A program made the translations under genes and the position numbers. Of a DNA stretch of 35,343 nucleotides, positions 24,600 through 32,074 are shown one piece after another (position 1 is the first letter of the stretch; each line of letters begins with the position of its first letter). The notes under the pieces are model-generated. The model ran no database searches and was not told where the DNA came from. It worked only from the letters and a program-made list of their open reading frames with translations. This DNA comes from Thioalkalivibrio sp. (lineage in GTDB: Bacteria; Pseudomonadota; Gammaproteobacteria; Ectothiorhodospirales; Ectothiorhodospiraceae), in assembly GCA_007692435.1 (NCBI GenBank), contig RECA01000102.1, positions 1 through 35,343 of the forward strand, written 5' to 3'.

Positions 24600-25043
24600 C
24601 TACAGACGCGGTCCTCCGCGCCGGTGCTTGACCCGGGACATCAGCAGCTTGCAGTCCAGCGAGGTGATCCAGTCTCGACCGAGCAGATGGCGGCTCAGAA
24701 AGCGGTCCAGATCGGCGGTGCTGTCGGTCAGGGTGTGGATGTGCAGGCTCTTCATGTCGCTCATGATGTAGAGGCTGATCACCTCGGGCGTCGCAGCAAG
24801 TTCCTGTGCCGTATCCTCGAGGCGCGCAGGCGTGACCTGGACGTCGAGAAAGGCGGAGATGCGCTTTCCGAGCTTGTCCGGATTGAGAATGACCGTGAAC
24901 TGCTCGATCACACCCTCCACCTCCAGCTTGCGCACCACGTCACGGGCGTAGGCTCGGGAGCAGTCCAGTTCGCGGGCGATATCGGTGTAGGACATCCGCC
25001 CGTTCTTCATGAGCAGTCGCAGGATCCGCGTTTCGATGCTCAT
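24600..25043 (-). CDS. Lrp/AsnC family transcriptional regulator
   Basis: A 147-residue protein with an N-terminal winged helix-turn-helix (MSYTDIARELDCSRAYARDV, residues about 17-36). A C-terminal ligand-sensing region follows, divergent but with the alternating strands of the RAM domain. ATG 25043 gives the family length; the frame is open further upstream, without protein character. It converges on the TauE-like gene (45 bases apart) and diverges from polX. Lrp/AsnC proteins usually sense amino acids, so control of the neighbouring TRAP/GGT-like operon or of itself is plausible. Confidence 0.85.
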   Translation of the reverse strand: MSIETRILRLLMKNGRMSYTDIARELDCSRAYARDVVRKLEVEGVIEQFTVILNPDKLGKRISAFLDVQVTPARLEDTAQELAATPEVISLYIMSDMKSLHIHTLTDSTADLDRFLSRHLLGRDWITSLDCKLLMSRVKHRRGGPRL

Positions 25044-25205
25044 CAGCGCCGCCTGGGAAGTCGATGCCCAGAGGGTACCCCCGCCTCCAGCATGGCACAA
25101 CGCAGGGGACGGGTGTTCATGCGTCGCCCATGTGCCATCACGCGCTTCACGACAGGCTTCAGAGGTGCGCAGAATGCCATGTGATGCACTGAGTGGGAGA
25201 AAGCG

Positions 25206-26927
25206 ATGCCGATCCACAACAAGCAGGTGGCAGAGCAGTTCAATCGCCTGGCCGACCTGCTGGAGATCCAGGGGGAGAACCCCTTTCGTGTCCGTGCCTA
25301 TCGCAACGCCGCGCAGACCGTGGAATCGCTGCCTCGGGATGCGCAGGAGATGCTGGAAGACGGCGAGGACCTATCCGAACTACCCGGTATCGGCGATGAT
25401 CTGGCCGGCAAGATCGAGGAAATCGTCAAGAACGGTGAACTGGCATTGCTGAAGGAAACCGAGGAGGAGACCACCGCGGAACTCGGCGAGATGATGAAGC
25501 TTTCCGGCGTCGGTCCCAAGCGGGTGAAGGCCATCCACGACGCACTCGGCGTCGAGTCGCTGAAACAGCTCAGGGAAGCCGCCGAGAAGCATCAGGTGCG
25601 GGAGCTCAAGGGGTTCGGCAAGAAGACGGAAGACATGATCCTGCGCGAAATCGATCGCAGGAAGGACCACGAGGAACGCACGAAACTGTCCTCCGTCGAC
25701 CCCATCGCCCGGTCACTCGAGAACCATCTCTCCGGGGTCGAAGGGGTAAAAAAGGTCGTCATCGCGGGAAGCTATCGGCGTCGGAAGGAAACGGTGGGGG
25801 ATCTCGATATCCTGATCACCTGCGAGGACGACTCCCCGGTGATGGATCGCTTCGTCGGCTACGACGAAGTCGCGGAGGTCGTGGAGCACGGAGAGACGCG
25901 CTCGATGGTGATCCTGCAGTCTGGCCTGCAGGTGGATCTGCGGGTCGTGCCGGAGGTCTGCTACGGGGCCGCCCTGTACTACTTCACGGGTTCGAAGGCG
26001 CACAACATCGCCGTGCGCAGGATTGCGCAGGGCAAGAAGCTGAAGATCAACGAGTACGGCGTGTTCAGGGGCGAGGACCGCATCGCCGGCGCGACGGAGG
26101 AGGAAATCTTCGAGCAGGTCGGCCTGCCGTTCATACCGCCCGAACTCCGCGAGAACCGTGGCGAGGTGGAGGCCGCGAAGGCCGGCAAGCTGCCGCAACT
26201 GGTCACGCTCGACGACCTGCGGGGCAACCTGCATGCCCACACGAAGGACAGCGATGGCAAATACACCCTCAGGGAAATGGCCGAGGCGGCGAAGAAATCC
26301 GGCCTCGAGTACCTGGCCATCACCGATCATTCGAAGGCCGTCGCGGCGGTCAAGGGACTCGACGGGAAGCGCCTGCGGCAGCAGATGGAGCGAATCGACG
26401 CGCTCAACGACGAGTTGAGCGGCATTCGCATCCTCAAGGGGATCGAAGTGGACATCCTGGAGGACGGCTCGCTGGACCTCGAAGACGACGTGCTGGGCGA
26501 ACTGGATCTCGTGGTCGGGTCGATTCACAGCAAGTTCGATCTGCCGAAGAAGAAGCAGACAGAGCGGGTGATTCGGGCCATGGACCATGCCTGCTTCCAT
26601 ATCCTGGGCCACCCGACCGGACGTCTGATCAACGAACGGGAGGCCTATGAGATCGATATCGAGAGGATCATGGACGCTGCACTGGAACGCGGATGTCACA
26701 TGGAACTCAACGCGCAGCCCGATCGCCTGGACCTGCACGATGCCCACTGCAAGCTGGCCAAGGAGAAGGGTCTGAAGGTGGCGATCTCGGTGGACGCGCA
26801 CGCGACCACCGACCTCGAGTTCCTGCGTTTCGGCATCGACCAGGCACGCCGCGGCTGGCTCGAGGCGGACGATGTACTGAACACCCGCAAGTGGGGAGAC
26901 CTGAAGAGGCTCCTGAAGAGGGACTGA
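25206..26927 (+). CDS. polX: Family X DNA polymerase / 3'-5' exonuclease PolX
   Basis: A 573-residue bacterial PolX for gap filling and base-excision-type repair. Domain order: N-terminal helix-hairpin-helix part (PGIGDDLAGKI and SGVGPKRVK), the nucleotidyltransferase palm with GSYRRRKETVGDLDILI near residues 190-206 supplying two metal-binding aspartates, and a C-terminal PHP phosphoesterase domain. The PHP motifs are LHAHTKDSDG, ITDHSKA, GIEVDI, GSIHS, LGHPTGR and SVDAHATTDL. All metal-binding histidines and aspartates that I can identify are kept. The start has GGGAG upstream. Five bases after it begins the remnant of a DNA ligase gene. Confidence 0.96.
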   Translation: MPIHNKQVAEQFNRLADLLEIQGENPFRVRAYRNAAQTVESLPRDAQEMLEDGEDLSELPGIGDDLAGKIEEIVKNGELALLKETEEETTAELGEMMKLSGVGPKRVKAIHDALGVESLKQLREAAEKHQVRELKGFGKKTEDMILREIDRRKDHEERTKLSSVDPIARSLENHLSGVEGVKKVVIAGSYRRRKETVGDLDILITCEDDSPVMDRFVGYDEVAEVVEHGETRSMVILQSGLQVDLRVVPEVCYGAALYYFTGSKAHNIAVRRIAQGKKLKINEYGVFRGEDRIAGATEEEIFEQVGLPFIPPELRENRGEVEAAKAGKLPQLVTLDDLRGNLHAHTKDSDGKYTLREMAEAAKKSGLEYLAITDHSKAVAAVKGLDGKRLRQQMERIDALNDELSGIRILKGIEVDILEDGSLDLEDDVLGELDLVVGSIHSKFDLPKKKQTERVIRAMDHACFHILGHPTGRLINEREAYEIDIERIMDAALERGCHMELNAQPDRLDLHDAHCKLAKEKGLKVAISVDAHATTDLEFLRFGIDQARRGWLEADDVLNTRKWGDLKRLLKRD

Positions 26928-26932
26928 CGCCC

Positions 26933-27118
26933 ATGACACGGAACCGGGACTTCAAGAAGGACCCGAGCACGGAATTCAAGGACCTAGATGACCTTCGCAA
27001 GCATGAGGCAAAAGACGAGATCGACGCGCTTCGGGAAGGGATCGAATTCCACGATCACCGGTATACGGACCGCCGAGCGCAGTGTCTCCCTCAGCCCCGC
27101 TTCACGGCCTTTTCGTAG
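26933..27118 (+). pseudogene. 5' remnant of an NAD-dependent DNA ligase gene
   Basis: Sixty-one codons from ATG 26933 with GAGGGA upstream. The pattern DPSTEF, then DDLRKHEAKDEIDALREGIEFHDHRY matches the adenylation-domain front of NAD-dependent ligases, whose usual run is LRE-I-x-HDYRYYV. After Tyr at about residue 44 the family would continue with YV-DPxIsDAEYD. Here the frame changes into an unrelated tail (TDRRAQCL...) and stops at 27118, inside the antisense 3' end of the next gene. So over 90% of the gene is gone. The five-base spacing to polX shows that the two formed a repair operon. A real short protein of unknown role is the less likely alternative. Confidence 0.72.
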
Positions 27119-28434
27119 AGCCCCGGGAACCGGCCCTCCGGATCGCACTCGCGCTTGAGGGACTGGTAGGTGTCGCGGTCGTATTCCGACCAGAAGGTCG
27201 CCTCGTCGTAGGTGCTGCGCGAGTACAGGCTCTTCTTGCCACCGTGCCGGGCCACCAGTTTCTCGACCCGCGCGTTGTAGTGGCCGTCCGGCTCGCTGGA
27301 ACGAACCATGTCCCAGAATCCGAAGTTGATGTAGGGCGTATCGGTGCGCAGTTCGAACAGGGAAAAGCGCCCGTCGGGTACCACGAACGGGCAGAGCCAC
27401 ACCGGCCGGATGCCGATTTCGGCCTCGAATTCGGCAAGAAAGGCGGCGGCATTGGCGATCGGGATGTCGACGTCCTGGATCACCGACTCGGTCCGCGGGC
27501 GGAGGCTGGCAACCGCCTTCAGCGGCCAGTGGTGACTGGCGCGCATGATCTTCTGGTAGGTGATGCTCGACAGGCGCTTGCGCCCGAGCACGAGCCGCAC
27601 CGGCGCGAGGTGTGCGCCGAAGTTCCCGCTGCACCAGAACCAGTCGGTATCCCAGCGCCACAGGTAGTCATGGATCGTGAGGTAATCCTCGCGCCGCTCG
27701 CGCAGGCTGCGCCAGTACTGGCGCATCCAGGTGTAGTCGCTTGCCGATGTCCCCGCAGGCAGCGACTCGACGAAATCCGCTCGGGTGAGGACGAGGTCCT
27801 CCGGGCCGAAGTACACGCCGTCGAGGTAGGCGCAGGTCGGCCGGGTGCATTCTTCCCGGATTGCGGCAAACAGCGCGTCGGGATCGCTGTAGCGGGTGTG
27901 TTCGAGCCGAACGTACGGCATGACCGGGATCAACCCGATGCGAACCCGCGTTGCGTAGCCGAGACTGCCGTAGGAGTTGGGGAAGCCGTAGAACAGCTCC
28001 GGGCGCTGCTCCGGGGAGCAGGTCAGCACGCGACCGTCGGCCACCAGCACGTCGAGTTCGTGGGCCGTGTGGTGGACCAACCCGTAACGGAAGGCGCTCG
28101 ACTCGATGCCGACGCCGGTCATCGCGCCGCCGACCGTGATGCTCTTGAGTTCCGGCACGATCGCCGGGGCCAGGCCGTGCGGCAGGGTCGCATCCACGAG
28201 ATCGGCATAGGTCGTCATGCCCTCGACCTCAGCGACTCCGACCGTCTGGTCAACCTCGATCACGTGGTTGACCTGGGTCACGTCGAGTTCGGTGCGCTCG
28301 ATCGCCTCGCGCGGGCGGAACAGGTTGCTGGTGCGCTTGCGCAGGCGCACCGGCCCGCGGGACTCGGCGAGCGCCTGGCCCAGTGACTCTACACGCGCTC
28401 GGTGCGCGGCCCACTCTTCAGCGGCGCGGCTCAT
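27091..28434 (-). CDS. FAD-binding oxidoreductase, partner of the adjacent methyltransferase (TmsA/BfaA-like)
   Basis: A 447-residue flavoprotein of the VAO/PCMH type. The FAD-binding half shows EVDQTVGVAEVEGMTTYADL and VGGAMTGVGIESSAFRYGLV; the second half resembles DWF1/DHCR24-like reductases. It starts three bases after the methyltransferase gene, a tightly coupled pair. In actinobacteria and some proteobacteria such pairs make 10-methyl-branched fatty acids: the methyltransferase forms a methylene branch on an oleoyl chain and the flavoprotein reduces it with NAD(P)H. The same job is inferred here. It could act on another methylenated lipid. Confidence 0.8.
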   Translation of the reverse strand: MSRAAEEWAAHRARVESLGQALAESRGPVRLRKRTSNLFRPREAIERTELDVTQVNHVIEVDQTVGVAEVEGMTTYADLVDATLPHGLAPAIVPELKSITVGGAMTGVGIESSAFRYGLVHHTAHELDVLVADGRVLTCSPEQRPELFYGFPNSYGSLGYATRVRIGLIPVMPYVRLEHTRYSDPDALFAAIREECTRPTCAYLDGVYFGPEDLVLTRADFVESLPAGTSASDYTWMRQYWRSLRERREDYLTIHDYLWRWDTDWFWCSGNFGAHLAPVRLVLGRKRLSSITYQKIMRASHHWPLKAVASLRPRTESVIQDVDIPIANAAAFLAEFEAEIGIRPVWLCPFVVPDGRFSLFELRTDTPYINFGFWDMVRSSEPDGHYNARVEKLVARHGGKKSLYSRSTYDEATFWSEYDRDTYQSLKRECDPEGRFPGLYEKAVKRG

Positions 28435-28437
28435 CGC

Positions 28438-29568
28438 TCAGCGCACCGGCACATAACGCGCCACATCTCCCTGACTGAGCACCAACTGCCAGAGGTTGAG
28501 ACCCCGCCACCGAAACGCTCCGGCCGTACTGTTCAGGTAATAGCGCCACATGCGGTAGAAGCGCTCGTCGAGGCCATCGCGCCCCTTCAGCTCCGGCCAC
28601 GCAGCCAGGAAGTTCGCCTCCCAGGCCTTCAGGGTACGGTCGTAGTCCGGGCCGAAGTTGTGCCAGTCCTCGAGCACGAACAGGCCTTCCTTGGCACGCG
28701 TGAGCTGGGCTTCCGAGGGGATCACGCCGCCCGGGAAGATGTACTTGGTGATCCACGGATCGGCCGTCGTCCGGCTCTGGTTGCCACCGATGGTGTGGAT
28801 AAGCGCCAGGCCGCCCGCCTTCAAGCGCGACCGGGTCAGTTCGAAGAAGCCGCGGTAGTTCTTCGGTCCGACGTGTTCCATCAGCCCCACGCTCACCACC
28901 CGGTCGAACGGTGCCGGTTCGTTCGTCGCCTCCCGGTAGTCGCGCTGGTGGATGGTGACGGGCAGGCCTTTGCACAGGGTGCGCGCATACTCGACCTGCT
29001 GGCGGCTGATGTTGTAGCTGACGACCTCACAGCCGTGCTCATCCGCCAGGTACCGGGCAAGCTCGCCGAATCCGCCGCCCAGCTCCAGCACGCGCATGCC
29101 CGGCTCCAGGTGCAGTTTGCGGGCGATCAGCGCCAGCTTGGCGCGCTGCGCATCGTCCAGCGTGGGCTCGCTTCCGTCGGCGCCGTAATAGGCGCAGGTG
29201 TACTGCATGGTGGGCCCGAGCATGGCCTCGTAAAGGCGGTTCGAGAGATCGTAGTGCTGTTCGGCCACCTGTCGCGAACGGCGGCGATTCTGCAGGTTGC
29301 CCATCCGACTCAGCACGATCCGACCCAGCATTGACAGTGACCGGAACTCGCGATCGAGTTCCGCCCGAAGCACGCGGGTGAAGAATTCGTCGAGCCGCTC
29401 GACATCCCACCAGCCATCCATGTAGGCCTCGCCCGCACCGACGGTGCCCTCGGCCAGCACGCGTTCATAGACGCGATCGTCGTGGACCTGCAGGTCCCAG
29501 GGCCGTGCACCGCCGATCTCGATATCGGCGACACCCAGCAATGCGGCCACTTTCTCTCTTGCGGACAT
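28438..29568 (-). CDS. Cyclopropane-fatty-acid-synthase-family methyltransferase (TmsB/BfaB-like or Cfa)
   Basis: A 376-residue SAM-dependent methyltransferase acting on double bonds of phospholipid acyl chains. It is close to E. coli Cfa along its whole length (YMDGWWDVERLD, QYTCAYYG, EHVGPKNYRGFF, DWHNFGPDYDRTL). Of the residues around the catalytic bicarbonate of Cfa, Glu231, His258, Ile260 and Tyr309 are kept. Cfa Cys139 in the GCGWGG motif is Gly165 here (LELGGGFGEL). The start is ATG 29568 behind GAGAAG. With the FAD oxidoreductase gene three bases downstream, a methylene or methyl-branch product is as likely as a cyclopropane. Confidence 0.9.
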   Translation of the reverse strand: MSAREKVAALLGVADIEIGGARPWDLQVHDDRVYERVLAEGTVGAGEAYMDGWWDVERLDEFFTRVLRAELDREFRSLSMLGRIVLSRMGNLQNRRRSRQVAEQHYDLSNRLYEAMLGPTMQYTCAYYGADGSEPTLDDAQRAKLALIARKLHLEPGMRVLELGGGFGELARYLADEHGCEVVSYNISRQQVEYARTLCKGLPVTIHQRDYREATNEPAPFDRVVSVGLMEHVGPKNYRGFFELTRSRLKAGGLALIHTIGGNQSRTTADPWITKYIFPGGVIPSEAQLTRAKEGLFVLEDWHNFGPDYDRTLKAWEANFLAAWPELKGRDGLDERFYRMWRYYLNSTAGAFRWRGLNLWQLVLSQGDVARYVPVR

Positions 29569-29860
29569 GATTCTTCTCGCAGCCGGGATCGAATGCGCTT
29601 GAGCCCTGGCCGGTTCGGGGCTCGCGGACACTCCCGGCCGGAGCAACCAGTGCAAAGAGTACCCGGCCCTTCCCCCCATCGGTCAAGTGGGATTCACGCC
29701 CCGTGCCCATGAGCCAAACCGGGAAGGCATGAAAGGGCCGTGGGTCGGAACGCCGGACAGCGTCAATGCGAAGCACCCTGAGCGTTAAGTTTGACCACGC
29801 AGCCCCGGCTAGTGAGCATCTACACTCTAGGAAGGCTCACCCCAACGGGGAGGAAAACAC

Positions 29861-30334
29861 ATGGCCGTCAGCAAGACTCTTGAAGGGTTCCTCCAGGCGC
29901 AAGAGGTGGATTACCGGACCGTCCGGCACGGGCACACCGAGTCCGCGACTCGGACTGCCCAGGCAGCCCACGTTCCCGGGGATCATCTCGCGAAAGGCGT
30001 TGTCCTGGTGGTGGATGACGGCAGCTATCGTCTCGCGATCCTGCCAGCAACCCACCGGTTGCATCTGGGTCGCCTGCACCGGTTGCTGGGCGAACATGTG
30101 GGATTGGCGACCGAAGCCGAGGTGGCACGGCTTTTCGGCGATTGCGAACGAGGTGCCGTGCCCGCCCTGGGGGCGGCTTTTGGCCTGGAGTCTCTGGTGG
30201 ACGAAACTCTGCTGGAGCAGGATACCGTCTACCTGGAAGGCGGCGACCACGAGAGACTGGTACAGCTGGGCGGATCGGATTTCCTCTCCCTGTTGGGCAA
30301 TCCCCTCCGCGGCGAATTCAGCGAGCACATCTGA
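29861..30334 (+). CDS. YbaK/EbsC-type aminoacyl-tRNA deacylase domain protein
   Basis: A 157-residue free-standing editing domain of the YbaK/ProX superfamily, which hydrolyses mischarged aminoacyl-tRNAs. The conserved lysine is in HLAKGVVLVVD. GAVPALGAAFGLESLVDETL and DTVYLEGGDHERLVQLGGSDF are typical late blocks. The start is well defined by GGGGAGG eight bases before ATG 29861. It is divergent from the methyltransferase gene. The tRNA target cannot be told from sequence. The frame just past its stop codon carries an Hsp20-like remnant. Confidence 0.85.
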   Translation: MAVSKTLEGFLQAQEVDYRTVRHGHTESATRTAQAAHVPGDHLAKGVVLVVDDGSYRLAILPATHRLHLGRLHRLLGEHVGLATEAEVARLFGDCERGAVPALGAAFGLESLVDETLLEQDTVYLEGGDHERLVQLGGSDFLSLLGNPLRGEFSEHI

Positions 30335-30484
30335 GCGCCCCGCACGTACGAATGTGGCGTGCCGGTGGGTTACCGTAGTTCGGTGGAGGTGCCGGGCATA
30401 GAGGAGGACGCGATCGACCTGTCCATTGACGGCGACGATCTGAACATCTCCAGCGAACCGCCGCCCGGTATCCGAGAGGCCTGA
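30335..30484 (+). pseudogene. Fragment of a small heat-shock protein (Hsp20/alpha-crystallin)
   Basis: From the stop codon of the YbaK-type gene the same frame stays open to TGA 30482-30484. The last 38 codons read like the strand pair of an alpha-crystallin domain: SVEVPGIEEDAIDLSIDGDD, then LNISSEPP. Hsp20 proteins show here a VPG, acidic, hydrophobic run followed by L-x-I-x-(G)E. Nothing of the rest of an Hsp20 is present on either side. A possible start is GTG 30359. It is most simply a remnant left by deletion. It might still be translated as a short peptide. Confidence 0.5.
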
Positions 30485-30627
30485 CCTTGGCCCCGCAAAC
30501 GGGTCGCTACGTGGTGCCCCAGTCGCCGGGCGACCGAAAGACCCGGAAAAATACCCCGGGAAGCCGGGGACGATCATTGGAATATGTTCGGCGCCGGGAT
30601 TTTCCGCGCACGATGGAGCAGAGATCC
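30485..30627. other. Leader region of hspQ
   Basis: No gene. A hairpin CCCCGG-GAAG-CCGGGG lies at 30554-30569 and is not followed by a T-run. I found no sigma-32 promoter (CTTGAAA-N14-CCCCAT type), although hspQ is heat-inducible in E. coli. Confidence 0.4.
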
Positions 30628-30948
30628 ATGACTACACGCACACTGTTCAGTTTGGGCGAGCTCGTCCAACACAAGAAATTCGGCTATCGGGGCGTAGTCG
30701 TCCAGGTGGACCCGGTTTTTGCGGGCACCGAGGAATGGTACGAGGCCGTTGCCCGAAGCCGCCCGCCAAAAGATCAGCCCTGGTATCACGTACTGGTGGA
30801 TGGCCAGACCCACAGCACCTATGTGGCTGAGCGCCACCTCGACGCCGACACCACCGGCAAGCAGATCGAACATCCGGACCTGGGGCAGTTCTTCGATCGC
30901 TTTCTAAACGGGCGATACAGACGCGGCACGAGTTCCGGAACCCACTGA
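30628..30948 (+). CDS. hspQ: Heat shock protein HspQ
   Basis: HspQ is a small hemimethylated-DNA-binding-type protein (YccV domain) that, in enterobacteria, adjusts Lon protease activity. Of the 106 residues, the core reads FSLGELVQHKKFGYRGVVVQ, then PWYHVLVDG and STYVAERHL, all characteristic. I chose ATG 30628, with GGAG nine bases upstream; an in-frame ATG at 30613 would add five residues but lacks a ribosome site. It stands alone as a transcription unit, next to an Hsp20 remnant. Confidence 0.92.
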   Translation: MTTRTLFSLGELVQHKKFGYRGVVVQVDPVFAGTEEWYEAVARSRPPKDQPWYHVLVDGQTHSTYVAERHLDADTTGKQIEHPDLGQFFDRFLNGRYRRGTSSGTH

Positions 30949-31062
30949 AGCAAAGACAACGAGCGCCGCGCGCACGACTGCGGTCGCGATCCCACAGCCG
31001 GCCCTCCCTTCATATCGGGCCACAGGCGCGTATGATCCAGGAAACGACCGGAGGAAGATGAA

Positions 31063-31575
31063 ATGCGCTACATGCTGCTGCCTGGAATCGCCCTGGGCCT
31101 TCTGCTCGCCGGTTGCCAACCCAACGATGCCGATGTGCCGGAACCGACCGTTGACGAGGACGTTCAGGCCCCGGAAGTCGCTCCCTCGCCCCCACCCGAG
31201 CCCGAGGCTCCGCCTGTACACGAGCCAACGCCGGAACCGATGCTCGAAGGGGAAGGGACGGAAAATGGCCCCCCTCCGGCTGAAGAAGATGCGGAAGCGG
31301 CCCAGTTGTGGGATCGGGCGAGGGACCTCGCGGAACAGGCACGGCACCAGGCCGAGGAAGCTTGGCATGTCGGACGTGAGGAAAGCGGGAAAGCTTGGGA
31401 GATGGCCAGAGACGCAGCAGCGGAAGCCAGGATCGAAGCGCAGAAGGCCTGGGACGCGGCACGCGAATATTCCGAAGAAGCCTGGGTCGCAGGCCGCGAC
31501 GCGGCGGAAGACGCTTGGTCCGACGCGACCGCTGCCTGGAAGCGCCTCACCAACGGCGAAACGCCCGAGGAATGA
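31063..31575 (+). CDS. Hypothetical lipoprotein with Trp-patterned amphipathic helix
   Basis: I do not recognise this 170-residue protein. A lipoprotein signal with lipobox LLAGC places the lipidated cysteine at residue 18. Residues 19-75 are acidic and proline-rich, likely extended. Residues about 78-162 are alanine/glutamate-rich helix. Tryptophans sit at 83, 101, 112, 130, 141, 152 and 159, so the gaps are 18, 11, 18, 11, 11 and 7. All are near whole helical turns and so keep Trp on one face. AW-x2-(A/G)R(D/E) is the recurring unit. GGAGGA precedes the start. A membrane- or peptidoglycan-facing helix is a guess. Confidence 0.8.
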   Translation: MRYMLLPGIALGLLLAGCQPNDADVPEPTVDEDVQAPEVAPSPPPEPEAPPVHEPTPEPMLEGEGTENGPPPAEEDAEAAQLWDRARDLAEQARHQAEEAWHVGREESGKAWEMARDAAAEARIEAQKAWDAAREYSEEAWVAGRDAAEDAWSDATAAWKRLTNGETPEE

Positions 31576-32074
31576 TGCATGTCGGGGCCGCGCGAGCCGG
31601 GGGGCTGGCCCGACCCCGATGGCGCAGTGATCGTTGCCAGACCCCTGTCGGTCGCCACCTGTTCCGATCAATCCCCGCAAGGGACGTGCCCCCGCACAGG
31701 CTCTCAGGCTAATCGTCAGCCAGATGGTCTGCGTTTTCGGGCGGGTGTGTAACGGCACACCGATGGCCCTTGCGCTGTCGTGCGGGAACGTTTCGCCGGC
31801 TCGACCCTTGGACGGGTGTCATGCCCGTGGCGCATCGACTGAGATCCTGTGTGGCTTGAAAATCGGGAAACTCCACCGTCAAACGGAGTCCAACGAACGC
31901 GCGCTTTTGACGTTCCACCATGCCATGCAGCGAGGGGCCGGACCGTGAAGCTTGAACCGAACCCGCCACAGCTTCAGCCTTCTCGATCCGTTGTCGCGGT
32001 TCCGCATCCGCGGCCTGCACAGAGCCTCGGCCGGGCTCTCGTCCGAAAAGTGAAGCTCAACGGGAGGCTTTGAC
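31576..32074. other. 499-base non-coding stretch
   Basis: I find no protein-like frame on either strand and no tRNA or recognised riboswitch. The short open frames (for example 31849-32073 plus and 31709-32020 minus) are basic, low-complexity and lack ribosome sites. The region ends with GGGAGG at 32062-32067, the ribosome site of the next gene. It could hold an unannotated RNA or a decayed gene. Confidence 0.4.

Noticed and set aside
29656-29686. Promoter for the methyltransferase gene: TTGACC (minus strand, 29681-29686) with TACTCT
   Set aside because: The spacing is 19 bases and the -10 matches only three of six positions; too weak to list.
31655-31725. Glycine-riboswitch-like CTCTCAGGC
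   Set aside because: The matching upstream aptamer parts (CCGAAGG-type core) are missing, and the next gene is far away with no glycine link.
31849-32073. 74-codon frame before the 290-residue gene
   Set aside because: No ribosome site, proline/arginine-rich, and it ends just ahead of the next gene's start with no sign of protein constraint.
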